Assembly: GCA_009993955.1 (NCBI GenBank) | Contig: JAACSL010000018.1 | Location: 31,187 to 95,186 of the forward strand | From: Paraglaciecola sp. | GTDB lineage: Bacteria > Pseudomonadota > Gammaproteobacteria > Enterobacterales > Alteromonadaceae | Direction: 5' to 3' | DNA: 64,000 nt | Program-made: the position numbers and the translations under genes | Shown: positions 46,925 to 56,116 of the stretch, in pieces | How the letters are laid out: every line of letters starts with the position of its first letter | Numbering within the stretch: position 1 is the stretch's first letter | The notes under the pieces: model-generated | Databases searched by the model: none | Seen by the model: only the letters and a program-made list of their open reading frames with translations | Told to the model about the DNA's origin: nothing

Positions 46925-49900
46925 TAAGCGGCTCGTAATTGTTGGCTGAACTGACTCAGCATATCGGTGACCAGTTTAAGTCTATCTGTGCCAGATTCAA
47001 CCGCTAGACTGAATTTCAGTTTTTGCGGGCCATCCAGTTTGTAGATCCGCGACTGGCTCTGGATCAACCGAATAATAAAACCCGGATCAATGCGAGTATT
47101 GGCGGAAAATTCCACCATTCCACCGTTGGCATGGCCTTCAATTTTACTGATGCCGATGACTTTGGCCTGCAATTTTAGTTGGGCAATGGTGAGCAAATTT
47201 TTCGCTGCCGTAGGCAACAAACCAAAGCGGTCGATTAATTCTACCTGTAACTCATTAATGGCGCGCTCATCTTTGCAACTTGCCAATTTTTTATACAAGG
47301 ACAAGCGCGTGTTCACATCGTTTATGTAGTCATCTGGGAATAAAGCAGGAATACGTAAATCGATGTCTGTTTGGCTTGCCAATACACTGTCTAAAGACGG
47401 TTCACGGCCTTCTTTGAGGGCTTCTACCGCTTGTTCTAACATTTCCATGTACAAGGTAAAGCCGATGCTGGAAATCTGGCCACTTTGATCCTCACCAAGC
47501 AATTCTCCCGCACCACGAATTTCCAAGTCATGGGTAGCGAGGGCAAAACCGGCACCTAATACTTCTAAGTTGGCGATGGCGTCGAGGCGTTTTACCGCGT
47601 CTTTGCTCATGCGTTTAGGATGTGGCGTTAACAAATAGGCATAGGCTTGATGGTGAGAACGTCCTACTCGACCACGTAGCTGGTGTAACTGTGCCAGACC
47701 CAAATGATCGGCCCTGTCCATGACAATGGTATTGGCCGATGGTACGTCGATACCCGTCTCGATTATGGTGGTACATAACAACACATTAAAACGTTGATGG
47801 TAAAAGTCAGTCATGACTTTTTCTAGTTCCCGTTCACGCATTTGACCATGGCCAATGGCAATGCGGGCTTCGGGTACAATTTCACTGATCTCTTGCGCCA
47901 CTTTTTCGATAGTTTCGACTTCATTGTGCAAGAAATAAACCTGACCGCCACGCAAGATCTCCCGCATGATGGCTTCACGGATCAAGTCGTCATTGCGCTG
48001 CTGCACAAAGGTTTTAATCGCCAATCGTTTAGCGGGTGGCGTAGCAATAATCGACAAGTCGCGCATGCCGCTTAGGGCCATGTTTAAGGTACGTGGTATG
48101 GGAGTGGCCGTGAGCGTCAGAATGTCAACATCGGCGCGCAGGGCTTTGAACTTCTCTTTTTGGCGCACGCCAAAACGGTGTTCTTCGTCGATGATCACCA
48201 AACCAAGTTCGGCAAATTTGATGTCGTCTTGCAATAATTTATGGGTGCCAACCACGATGTCTACTTTACCGGCTGCAATAGCGTCCACTACCTGTTTACT
48301 GTCTTTACTACTCACAAAACGTGACAACACTTCAATGCGAAACGGGCAATTAACAAAACGGTCTTTAAAATTCTCAAAGTGTTGCTGGGCAAGCAGGGTA
48401 GTGGGCACTAAAATCGCGACCTGTTTTCCTTGATTGGCGGCAATAAACGCGGCACGCATGGCGACTTCCGTTTTGCCAAAGCCGACATCACCGCAGACTA
48501 AACGGTCCATGGCATTAGCCGAGCCCATATCTTGCAACACGGCGTTAATGGCTTTTTGTTGATCGAGGGTTTCTTCAAAAGGGAAGCTATCACAAAAAGC
48601 TTGGTACTCGTCCCAAGCAATTTTGTAGGCATAGCCGGGTTTGGCCGCGCGCCGCGCATAAACATCAAGCAGTTGCGCCGCTACATCGCGTACTTTTTCA
48701 GCGGCTTTTTTCTTGGCCTTGATCCAGGTATCGGTACCAAGATGATGCAGCGGCGCATGGTCAATATCGCCACCACTGTAGCGACTGATCAAGTGTAATG
48801 AAGCAACCGGTACATACAACTTCGCTTCTTTGGCGTATTCGATGGCCAAGTATTCAGTGGTCACTCCGCCAGCATCCAAGGTTTGTAAACCCAGGTAGCG
48901 CCCAACACCGTGATCTAAGTGCACGACAGGCTGACCGATAGCCAGTTCAGCAAGATTGCGAATAATCGCGTTTTCATCGGTGGCTTGGCGTTTATCTCGC
49001 AAGCGGCGCTGACTGATTTTATGCCCGAGCAATTCGGTTTCGGTGATGAAGGCGATAGATTGTTTGCCTTCTTGCACAATAAAACTGTGCTCCACCATGC
49101 CCACCGTCATGCCAATGGGCGCATCGTCTTTGAGAAAGTCGCTGAAATGTTGACTGTTTTTTGGTTTGATCCCGGCCTTCGCTAAGATTTCTAATAGGCC
49201 TTCACGACGACCGGCCGACTCAGCGCTGAACAGAATCCGAATATGTTGTTTCTGCCATTCCAACACTTTTTGTTTGAGTTTACTCCACGGCTCTTTGGCT
49301 TGTGGGTTGAGTGAGATATCTCCTAAACCTTGGGTGCTGAACTGAAACTGGCCGCTTTTGCTGTCTTCGCTGCCAGTGCTGGTGGCATGGTTTGCTAAAT
49401 TGATCCGAGGCCACGCTTTGAACCCAGCAAACACCTCTTCGTGGCGCATGAATAAATCAGCAGGATGCAACAAGGGGCGCGCTAAGTTGTATCGTAACTG
49501 CTCATAGCGTTTGTTAACGTCGGTCCAATAGAATTCGCAAGCAGAAGACAAATCACCTTGCATGACAAGCATGGTGTCAGGATGCAGGTAGTCGAACAGG
49601 GTGGCCGTTTGTTTAAAAAACAAGGGCAAGTAATATTCGATACCCCCAGGCATCGCGTTTTTACCCACTTGATAATAAATCGATTCTTTGCTGTTGTTGG
49701 CCTCGAATTTTTCTAAGTATTGCTGGCGAAACAATAAGTTAGCGTCTTTGTCTGTGGGAAATTCGCGGGCGGGTAACAAACGAATTTCGCTGACTTTATC
49801 CCCGGAACGTTGGGTTTCTGGATCAAAGTGGCGAATGCTATCTACTTCGTCATCAAACAGGTCAATGCGGTAAGGATGTCGACTGCCCATGGGATAGAGA

Positions 49901-50433
49901 TCGATGATACTGCCACGGATAGAAAATTCACTGTGACTCATGACCTGATTAACATGCAAATAGCCGGCACGCTCCAAATTGCTGCGAAATTGGCTGATGT
50001 CGAGTTTTTCTCCGGTTTGCAAGATCAACAAATACTTAGCGAGATAGTCAACCGGTGCCATACGCAACATGAGGGTAGCGATGGGTACGATAAAAATACA
50101 ACGGGCATGTTGAGTCAGACGAAATAAGGTTTCGAGGCGTTGGGAAACGATGTCTTGATGCGGTGAAAAATTATCGTAAGGCAGGGTTTCCCAATCAGGA
50201 AACAGCTGCACATCAATAGCCTGGCCGGTTAAAAAATAACCTAATTCTTTTTCGAGTTTAATCGCCGTTGGGGTGTCGGCGGTGACCAATAACAGTGGGC
50301 CTTGTAATTGTTTGGCGGCATTGGCCACGGCCAAAGCCAAACTGCTGCCTTGCAGGTTTTGCCAATGAATGACGTCATTTTTTTGTTTGTTTTTATTGGC
50401 GGGCAGCGGTGGATTGAAAATACTTAAGGTCAT
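46924..50433 (-). CDS. mfd: Transcription-repair coupling factor
   Basis: The 1169-residue DNA translocase removes stalled RNA polymerase and recruits UvrA. From N to C it has the UvrB-like module, the RNA polymerase-interacting domain (YLAIEYAKEAKLYVPVASLHLISRY), RecA-like helicase domains (Walker A GDVGFGKTE about residue 648; DEEH), the TRG motif region, and a C-terminal D7 domain. It starts in a one-base overlap with the PilZ-like gene and ends overlapping csiV. Confidence 0.98.
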   Translation of the reverse strand: MTLSIFNPPLPANKNKQKNDVIHWQNLQGSSLALAVANAAKQLQGPLLLVTADTPTAIKLEKELGYFLTGQAIDVQLFPDWETLPYDNFSPHQDIVSQRLETLFRLTQHARCIFIVPIATLMLRMAPVDYLAKYLLILQTGEKLDISQFRSNLERAGYLHVNQVMSHSEFSIRGSIIDLYPMGSRHPYRIDLFDDEVDSIRHFDPETQRSGDKVSEIRLLPAREFPTDKDANLLFRQQYLEKFEANNSKESIYYQVGKNAMPGGIEYYLPLFFKQTATLFDYLHPDTMLVMQGDLSSACEFYWTDVNKRYEQLRYNLARPLLHPADLFMRHEEVFAGFKAWPRINLANHATSTGSEDSKSGQFQFSTQGLGDISLNPQAKEPWSKLKQKVLEWQKQHIRILFSAESAGRREGLLEILAKAGIKPKNSQHFSDFLKDDAPIGMTVGMVEHSFIVQEGKQSIAFITETELLGHKISQRRLRDKRQATDENAIIRNLAELAIGQPVVHLDHGVGRYLGLQTLDAGGVTTEYLAIEYAKEAKLYVPVASLHLISRYSGGDIDHAPLHHLGTDTWIKAKKKAAEKVRDVAAQLLDVYARRAAKPGYAYKIAWDEYQAFCDSFPFEETLDQQKAINAVLQDMGSANAMDRLVCGDVGFGKTEVAMRAAFIAANQGKQVAILVPTTLLAQQHFENFKDRFVNCPFRIEVLSRFVSSKDSKQVVDAIAAGKVDIVVGTHKLLQDDIKFAELGLVIIDEEHRFGVRQKEKFKALRADVDILTLTATPIPRTLNMALSGMRDLSIIATPPAKRLAIKTFVQQRNDDLIREAIMREILRGGQVYFLHNEVETIEKVAQEISEIVPEARIAIGHGQMRERELEKVMTDFYHQRFNVLLCTTIIETGIDVPSANTIVMDRADHLGLAQLHQLRGRVGRSHHQAYAYLLTPHPKRMSKDAVKRLDAIANLEVLGAGFALATHDLEIRGAGELLGEDQSGQISSIGFTLYMEMLEQAVEALKEGREPSLDSVLASQTDIDLRIPALFPDDYINDVNTRLSLYKKLASCKDERAINELQVELIDRFGLLPTAAKNLLTIAQLKLQAKVIGISKIEGHANGGMVEFSANTRIDPGFIIRLIQSQSRIYKLDGPQKLKFSLAVESGTDRLKLVTDMLSQFSQQLRAA

Positions 50434-51032
50434 TAATGTTGTTCGTTCTTTTGTTGCTTGAGTTTACGTAAATTGACAGCTTGAAAGTGCAAACTTGCAC
50501 GTACAAGCAGGTCTTGGTCTTGTTCACGGATACAAGTGAAAAGCAGCGACACATGATTCATGCCGTTCACTTCAATTGTATCAATGGCTTCTGCATAACA
50601 AAAAATAGCCGCGGATTCCTCGGGAATAAACAACCTCAGCTCCACGATGCTACCCACAGCAATAACATGCTCACTGCGCATCACGATGCCCGCACCGCCA
50701 AAGCGTTCAGCCGTATACAAGGCAGTCCGGTCGGTTTGTTGTTGGAGAATCAATGACATCATTAAGTCGATTTTACGTGACTGCTGGTTAATGATCTCCA
50801 CGAGTTCATTGGCGTGGTCGGCTAATCCCCGCAAACTGCGCAGGCTTTTGCTTTCAATGCTCGCCAGTTCACTGGCCACCTGAAAAGCATGGGGCATGTG
50901 CTGCACCAGCTCATCCACTTCGGGTAGTTCAAAGTCCGCGTCCATTACGCGCAGATTCGCCTGAAGATCATGTTTGATCATGAAATAAGCTTCAAATTGT
51001 TGTTGTTTATCTCTGGCGGGTGAATCTTGCAT
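50433..51032 (-). CDS. PilZ-like domain protein
   Basis: The 199-residue cytosolic protein has a helical N-terminal half (about 20-100) and a beta-rich C-terminal half (GAGIVMRSEHVIAVGSIVELRLFIP) resembling PilZ. The classical c-di-GMP-binding RxxxR and D/NxSxxG signatures are not seen (ERFGGAG instead), so ligand binding is doubtful. I start it at ATG 51032 (GGAG five bases upstream) rather than ATG 51047. Its stop overlaps the mfd start by one base, so expression is coupled. Confidence 0.62.
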   Translation of the reverse strand: MQDSPARDKQQQFEAYFMIKHDLQANLRVMDADFELPEVDELVQHMPHAFQVASELASIESKSLRSLRGLADHANELVEIINQQSRKIDLMMSLILQQQTDRTALYTAERFGGAGIVMRSEHVIAVGSIVELRLFIPEESAAIFCYAEAIDTIEVNGMNHVSLLFTCIREQDQDLLVRASLHFQAVNLRKLKQQKNEQH

Positions 51033-51236
51033 GACGTCTCCGAACATTGGGTAATGGCATTAGCAAACCTTGGCAACAAGTGCGTAACAGGGCCAAATAC
51101 CAAGCTTTGTCACTGACCAAGCGTAGCGCCCTTGTGAGTGACCAGACAAGCACGTATTATTCATGAACATTGGTTGTATACCAACACTAAACCACTAATT
51201 ATATTTGATTTTTGCCACCGACGAGTTGTGCTCTGA

Positions 51237-52448
51237 ATGTACTATCCACTTTCCGCCTTTATTGGCTTGCGTTATGCCAAAGCCGCCAAAGGCAGCCATT
51301 TTATCGCCTTCATCAATTTGTTCTCTGTCATCGGGATTGCGGTGGGATTAATGGCCTTGATCACCGTACTAGCGGTGATGAACGGCTTTGAAGGTGAGCT
51401 AAAAATGCGCAACTTGGGCATTACACCGCATATCTTGGTGGAACACAAAGCAACTCAGCCTGCAACAGCAGTGGATTTTAGCCACTATCAGGACGTGCTG
51501 GCCCAAGCTGAACAGCTTGATTACGAAGGTTTGGTGCAAAGCCCTACTGCCTTACAAGGTGCCATGATCCAAGGCATTGATCCCAAGGTGATGAGTGAAC
51601 ATTCAGTGATTGCCCAAAACATGTTGGTGGGTAGCTTAAACAAACTACAAGCCGGCGAATACGCTGTAGTGATTGGCCATGCTCTGGCGCGTAAACTTAA
51701 TCTTACTGTCGGTGATAAAACCCGTTTTTTTGCGGCAAAAAATAGTTTTTTTGGGCCCTTTGGTCGCCAATACAATCAACGCTTGTTTACGGTAGTGGGC
51801 TTGTTTGATATGGCCTCTGCCTTGGACGACAAAGTGGTGTTGATGAATATTGACGATGCCGCCAAACTCATTCGTCGCCAAGCCAGTGATGTGTCCCGCA
51901 CGCGGCTGTTTTTAAACGATGCCTTTGCTTATCTGCCTATTGTTGAAGATTTACAACAACAAGGCTACCGCACAACAGATTGGCGAACGGTGCAAGGGGC
52001 GCTGTTTGATGCGGTAAAAATGGAAAAGAACATGATGTCCTTGATGTTGTTGCTGATCATTGCCGTTGCCGCTTTTAACATTGTCTCAGCCTTAGTGATG
52101 GTAGTGACCGAAAAACAAGGGGATATTGCCATTTTGCTGACCCAGGGCATGCCTCGGGGCAAAATCATGCAGATTTTTTTGTTCAACGGCTTGTACAACG
52201 GGGTAAAGGGCACCTTGTGGGGCCTCGCTGCTGGGCTGTTGTTAGTCAGTCAGCTGAACAATGTTTTGAAGCTATTTAATATCCCCATCTATTTGGGCCC
52301 CAATGGCCAGGGATTACCCATCTTGCTCGATTGGCAGCAAGTGACGCTATTGGTCGTTGTGTCATTGTTGTTGTGTTTTGTGGCTAGCTTGTATCCTGCT
52401 TATCGGGCGTTAACGGTACAACCGGCTAGAGCATTAAAATACGAATAA
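51237..52448 (+). CDS. lolC: Lipoprotein-releasing system permease LolC
   Basis: The 403-residue inner-membrane protein has four transmembrane helices with a large periplasmic domain between helices 1 and 2. It matches LolC along its length (FIGLRYAKAAKGSHF; QRLFTVVGLF hook region; MEKNMMSLMLLLIIAVAAFNI; YPAYRALTVQPARALKYE). LolC receives LolA in the LolCDE exporter of outer-membrane lipoproteins. No lolD or lolE follows, so the rest of the complex must be elsewhere, unlike E. coli. Confidence 0.88.
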   Translation: MYYPLSAFIGLRYAKAAKGSHFIAFINLFSVIGIAVGLMALITVLAVMNGFEGELKMRNLGITPHILVEHKATQPATAVDFSHYQDVLAQAEQLDYEGLVQSPTALQGAMIQGIDPKVMSEHSVIAQNMLVGSLNKLQAGEYAVVIGHALARKLNLTVGDKTRFFAAKNSFFGPFGRQYNQRLFTVVGLFDMASALDDKVVLMNIDDAAKLIRRQASDVSRTRLFLNDAFAYLPIVEDLQQQGYRTTDWRTVQGALFDAVKMEKNMMSLMLLLIIAVAAFNIVSALVMVVTEKQGDIAILLTQGMPRGKIMQIFLFNGLYNGVKGTLWGLAAGLLLVSQLNNVLKLFNIPIYLGPNGQGLPILLDWQQVTLLVVVSLLLCFVASLYPAYRALTVQPARALKYE

Positions 52449-52755
52449 CAGATTATTCTTGCGATGCGCATAGACCTGACGGCAAAAGCGTAGATACCCA
52501 AATAAGCGGCAGATACAACATTCAGTAAGAATTAAACCCACCGGCATGGCGCCTAAGTGGGAGCTTACTTTGCTGTTGAACTGATCTGAAAGGGTAATGC
52601 CATGCCTGCATCAGCTCGCCAAACACTAATCTCCCGCAAAAACGCTGAAACTCGTATCTTCAGCTTGTTTGGGTATATACTAGCTGACTTTATATTTTGA
52701 CTTATTCACCCCAACGCTTGCTCTACAGGCAAGGTATTAGAAAGGTTTGTACGCT
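52449..52755. other. Intergenic region between lolC and PRTase gene
   Basis: No gene is visible in 307 bases. An 8-bp inverted repeat GGCATGGC (52543-52550) / GCCATGCC (52599-52606) encloses 48 bases. The stretch at 52660-52700 is AT-rich with TATACT-like sequence and probably holds the promoter of the next gene. Confidence 0.4.
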
Positions 52756-53313
52756 ATGGAAAAAACGTTTATCACCGCCCAACAATTGTTAGAAGATTCC
52801 TTTCGTGTGGCGGCACAGGTTTTTGAGTCAGGTTTCAGACCGACGTTTATTATTGGTATTTGGCGCGGCGGCGCACCGATAGGGATTGCCGTGCAGGAAT
52901 ATTTTGATTTTAAGAAAGTCGAAACGGACCATATTGCGGTGCGTACTTCGTCTTATTATGGTATCGACCAGCAAAGTAAAACCATCAAAGTTCACGGTTT
53001 ACACTACCTCATCGAAAATGCCAACGCAGAAGATACCTTGTTAATCGTTGACGATGTATTTGATTCTGGACGCAGTGTGGATGCCCTGATCAAACAAATT
53101 AAAAAGTTATCTCGTGCCAATATGCCCCACGACGTGCGTATTGCTACCCCTTACTATAAACCTAAAAATAATAAAACTGAGCTGGTCCCTGATTACTATG
53201 TGCATACCACTGATGAGTGGTTAGTTTTTCCCCATGAAATTGACGGATTAACGCCGGATGAAATCATCAAAGGGAAAACCGATTTGGTCAACGTTATGCA
53301 TTTGCTAAAGTAA
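52756..53313 (+). CDS. Purine-type phosphoribosyltransferase (COG2236-like)
   Basis: The 185-residue type I phosphoribosyltransferase has the PRPP-binding motif LLIVDDVFDSGRS near residue 95, IIGIWRGGAPIG near residue 35, and a C-terminal hood TTDEWLVFPHEIDG. It is often annotated as hypoxanthine phosphoribosyltransferase, but the sequence is closer to the COG2236 group than to E. coli Hpt, so the base it uses is uncertain. The ATG at 52756 has AAAGG upstream. Prs in the same window makes its co-substrate. Confidence 0.85.
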   Translation: MEKTFITAQQLLEDSFRVAAQVFESGFRPTFIIGIWRGGAPIGIAVQEYFDFKKVETDHIAVRTSSYYGIDQQSKTIKVHGLHYLIENANAEDTLLIVDDVFDSGRSVDALIKQIKKLSRANMPHDVRIATPYYKPKNNKTELVPDYYVHTTDEWLVFPHEIDGLTPDEIIKGKTDLVNVMHLLK

Positions 53314-53426
53314 GGGCAAAGGCATTTGCTTATGCATTTGTTGAGGTATCGGCAGATACATTACAACGCAGCGGGGCATACCTCAAACGTTGGCATGCAT
53401 AGTTAACAGAAACGGAGACACTAAAC

Positions 53427-53786
53427 ATGAATCAAGCACCAGAATACTGGGGTATGTCAGCCAAATCGTATTGTATGCTCATTCATTTGAGTCAGCTTTC
53501 CAGTATCGTCGCCCCTGGTTTGGGGTTTGTGATGCCATTGGTGATGTGGGTGGCCAACAAAGACAAAAACGAAGAGATTGATCAACATGGCAAAGTTACC
53601 CTTAATTGGGTAATAAGTTTGGTGATTTACAGCATTATATGCGGCGTGCTCACGTTGATATTTATTGGTGTAATCGGGTTTATCGTATTGGCATTGCTTA
53701 ACTTTTTGTTTGCCATCATTGCTGCTGTTAAGGCCAATAATGGTGAATTGTGGCGCTATCCTTTAAGTATTAGCTTTCTTAAATAA
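53427..53786 (+). CDS. DUF4870 small membrane protein
   Basis: The 119-residue inner-membrane protein has three to four hydrophobic segments and the DUF4870 pattern (AKSYCMLIHLSQLSSIVAPGLGFVMPLVMWVANKDKNEEIDQHGKVTLNW). Function is unknown. An AACGGAG-type ribosome site precedes ATG 53427. A long inverted repeat lies between it and the convergent gene. Confidence 0.82.
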   Translation: MNQAPEYWGMSAKSYCMLIHLSQLSSIVAPGLGFVMPLVMWVANKDKNEEIDQHGKVTLNWVISLVIYSIICGVLTLIFIGVIGFIVLALLNFLFAIIAAVKANNGELWRYPLSISFLK

Positions 53787-53799
53787 ACTGTTTAACTTC

Positions 53800-53850
53800 G
53801 CTCGAATGCTGGAAGAATGAAGACGCGAATACATAGTGCCGCATTCGAGC
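53800..53850. repeat. Inverted repeat between convergent genes
   Basis: The 10-bp perfect arms GCTCGAATGC (53800-53809) and GCATTCGAGC (53841-53850) enclose 31 bases. It may act as a Rho-independent barrier or RNA end structure for both flanking genes, though there is no T run. Confidence 0.5.
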
Positions 53851-53877
53851 AATGTTCCTGATGATGACGCTCTAAGT

Positions 53878-54564
53878 CTATTTGAGTTGTGCAAATAATA
53901 AATTCACTTGTTGAATAAAAGCACGGTTGGCTGGTGTGTCATGGCAGACCACTGCTTCGGCTGCAGAATAAATGGCATCACCGTAGAAGTAGCGTTCCTC
54001 AGGAACATTCATTAATGCTAGCGCTCCTTGAATGTCAGGCAAATAGCCTATTACCCCATCCACTCTGCCTTTATTCAAAAACTGTAGAGTGGCCTGCTCA
54101 TCTTCAAGTTCCACGTATTTGGCCTGTATTTTTTGACGAATATTACCGTAGGTAAACCCGCGGTGAATCGCAATGATTTTGTTGCTGAAGTCAGCAGCCT
54201 CTTTATAGGGTTTTAAACTAAAAATGTAGGCCTTTACGTGCGTTAAAGGCATACTTTCAATGAGCGTGTTTGAGTCAGGTATAGTTGTTTTACTCGCAGG
54301 GAAAAGACAGCTAATCACATCTTTATCGAACAGTCGTTGGGCTCGAGCGGGGGGCGAATATACTAACTCTAGGTCTGGATTAATGATTTTCAGTTTATCC
54401 AGTACATCATTGTAGGGCCCGGCTTGTTCTTTTTTACTGCTCAATACATTGGGAATTTCAGATACGCCAATGACAATAGATTTTTGCTCAGCACTGGCTT
54501 TAATAGCAAGCACAAACAAGGTGCTGAAGCACAGGATAACGCTAAATTTTCCAACACCTTGCAT
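53878..54564 (-). CDS. Periplasmic substrate-binding-like protein
   Basis: The 228-residue precursor has a Sec signal cleaved near ASA|EQ (residue 25) and the two-lobe family 3 solute-binding fold (IVIGVSEIPNVLSSKKEQAGPYNDVLDKLKIINPDLEL; DGVIGYLPDIQGAL). No ABC permease or ATPase is adjacent, so it may be a sensor or stand-alone binding protein. A second protein of the same general class lies at 55033-55866, and a membrane diguanylate cyclase follows that one. Confidence 0.8.
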   Translation of the reverse strand: MQGVGKFSVILCFSTLFVLAIKASAEQKSIVIGVSEIPNVLSSKKEQAGPYNDVLDKLKIINPDLELVYSPPARAQRLFDKDVISCLFPASKTTIPDSNTLIESMPLTHVKAYIFSLKPYKEAADFSNKIIAIHRGFTYGNIRQKIQAKYVELEDEQATLQFLNKGRVDGVIGYLPDIQGALALMNVPEERYFYGDAIYSAAEAVVCHDTPANRAFIQQVNLLFAQLK

Positions 54565-54738
54565 AGAGTATTTCTCTCTTCGCCCGAAAACGTTAGTTTT
54601 GACCTCGGTTTATAATAGCTAATGTTTACTGCATTTAAGCTCAAGCGCAATAAATGAATTTTATTGAGGCGTTTTAATCTCAAACTGCGAATTCAACGTA
54701 GCCCACATTGCATTTGCCCAAACGAGAAAACGTCTAAC

Positions 54739-54987
54739 ATGTTTACACCTGCGGAAACCTCAAGAATCATTGAAATGGCGTGGGAAGACCGTACGCCCTT
54801 TGAGGCGATTAAACGTCAGTTTGGCCTTACAGAGCCAGACGTGATTTTATTGATGCGCCACCAGTTGAAACCCAGTAGTTTTCGTTTGTGGCGTAAACGG
54901 GTATCTGGCCGAGATTCAAAACATTTAAAATTGCGCAATCCAGCCATTAGTCGCGGTTATTGTGCTACCCAATACAAACAGCGTTAA
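54739..54987 (+). CDS. TIGR03643/DUF2805 family protein
   Basis: The 82-residue basic protein matches TIGR03643: MAWEDRTPFEAIKRQFGLTEPDVILLMR followed by SFRLWRKRVSGRDSKHLKLR. The first half looks like a helix-turn-helix and the second is rich in Arg/Lys. Function is unknown; nucleic-acid binding is a guess from composition. I start it at ATG 54739, where the family begins, rather than an upstream ATG at 54664. Confidence 0.82.
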   Translation: MFTPAETSRIIEMAWEDRTPFEAIKRQFGLTEPDVILLMRHQLKPSSFRLWRKRVSGRDSKHLKLRNPAISRGYCATQYKQR

Positions 54988-55032
54988 GGGCAAGTTGACT
55001 AAGGTGTGGTCAGTAAATGTGAGTGGCTGCAC

Positions 55033-55866
55033 TTACTGAAAATGCTTAAGTTTGTGCTGGTGTAACCACTCAATATTGGCTGCTTGCAAAAAGGCGTCAT
55101 CGAGCAAGGCAGCAAAAGCTGATGCCCACGCTAATTTAGGTGACACAGCGACATAAAAAGGGTTTGTGGCTAAACAACCCACTTCCTTGACGGGGCGAGA
55201 TGTACTTGATCTTAGCTGCCATTGCACCACATTAATATCCGCAATGAATACATCAATTCTTTGTTTATCAACGAGTGCAATTAAACGGCCGAGGCTATGT
55301 TCTCCGGCCAATTGCACCACATTTTTGTTACTGGCATCGTTAACAAAACTATCAACAGGTTCGCCATAGCCATAACCAGAAATTCCCCCTAATACGATTT
55401 TTTTTAATGAATCGCGACCCATATACTGCCAAGCAGTGTTTTGTTTTGCATAAAAGCACATTTGATAAGTCATCACCGCTTGCTGAGTGAACAATAAATT
55501 TGGCGCTTCTGCCGGCACTGCGGTCAGCAAACCAAACTTGTTACCATTGTTGACTTCTTGCACAGCTCGTGAAAACGGGAAAAAAGCCACGTGTAAACTA
55601 TGGCCATGTTGTTGCAGGATGTATTGCAAGTAATCCACTACCAAACCCTTTTCTTTAGGGTCTTGTTCACAGGAATAAGGGCACCAATCCGTCGCGGCGA
55701 GTTCAATTTTTACAGGCATACTTTGCCCGTAACAGGGCATCAGAAAATGAATTATGCAAACTAGCTTGGTTACCCATAGCCAACAAGAACGCCTGTGGAA
55801 AGTTCGACGTTTGCATAATAAAGGGGCGTAAAAACCGCGTAAATTATAGAGCATCAAGATAAACAT
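55033..55866 (-). CDS. Periplasmic substrate-binding-like protein, unusual N terminus
   Basis: The family 3 solute-binding-type domain begins near PVKIELAATDWCPYSCEQDPKEKGLVVDYLQYIL, ahead of which lies a signal-like stretch (WLWVTKLVCIIHFLMPCYGQS). The start is uncertain: ATG 55866 (277 residues) or TTG 55914, both giving a long basic segment (CKRRTFHRRS) before the hydrophobic core. No good ribosome site is visible at either. Cys pairs in WCPYSC suggest a disulfide. No transporter partners are adjacent. Confidence 0.7.
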   Translation of the reverse strand: MFILMLYNLRGFYAPLLCKRRTFHRRSCWLWVTKLVCIIHFLMPCYGQSMPVKIELAATDWCPYSCEQDPKEKGLVVDYLQYILQQHGHSLHVAFFPFSRAVQEVNNGNKFGLLTAVPAEAPNLLFTQQAVMTYQMCFYAKQNTAWQYMGRDSLKKIVLGGISGYGYGEPVDSFVNDASNKNVVQLAGEHSLGRLIALVDKQRIDVFIADINVVQWQLRSSTSRPVKEVGCLATNPFYVAVSPKLAWASAFAALLDDAFLQAANIEWLHQHKLKHFQ

Positions 55867-56116
55867 CCATGGTAACGCTACAAGATGGTGAATAAACCTG
55901 GGTGTAAAAGCCAAGTTAATGATATTTCATGGCGCACCATGTGAAAAAAATAGGTTTGCATCACCCACTAACTTTAGGTAGAAATTAACAAGATAACAAT
56001 GTGTTAAATGTATATAGGCACTGAATAAAATACACATTGTAGAGATAGCATTAACGTGGTCAGCGTCATACCTGATAATTAGACAAATAAAATCGGTCTC
56101 GGAGAGACACCATACC

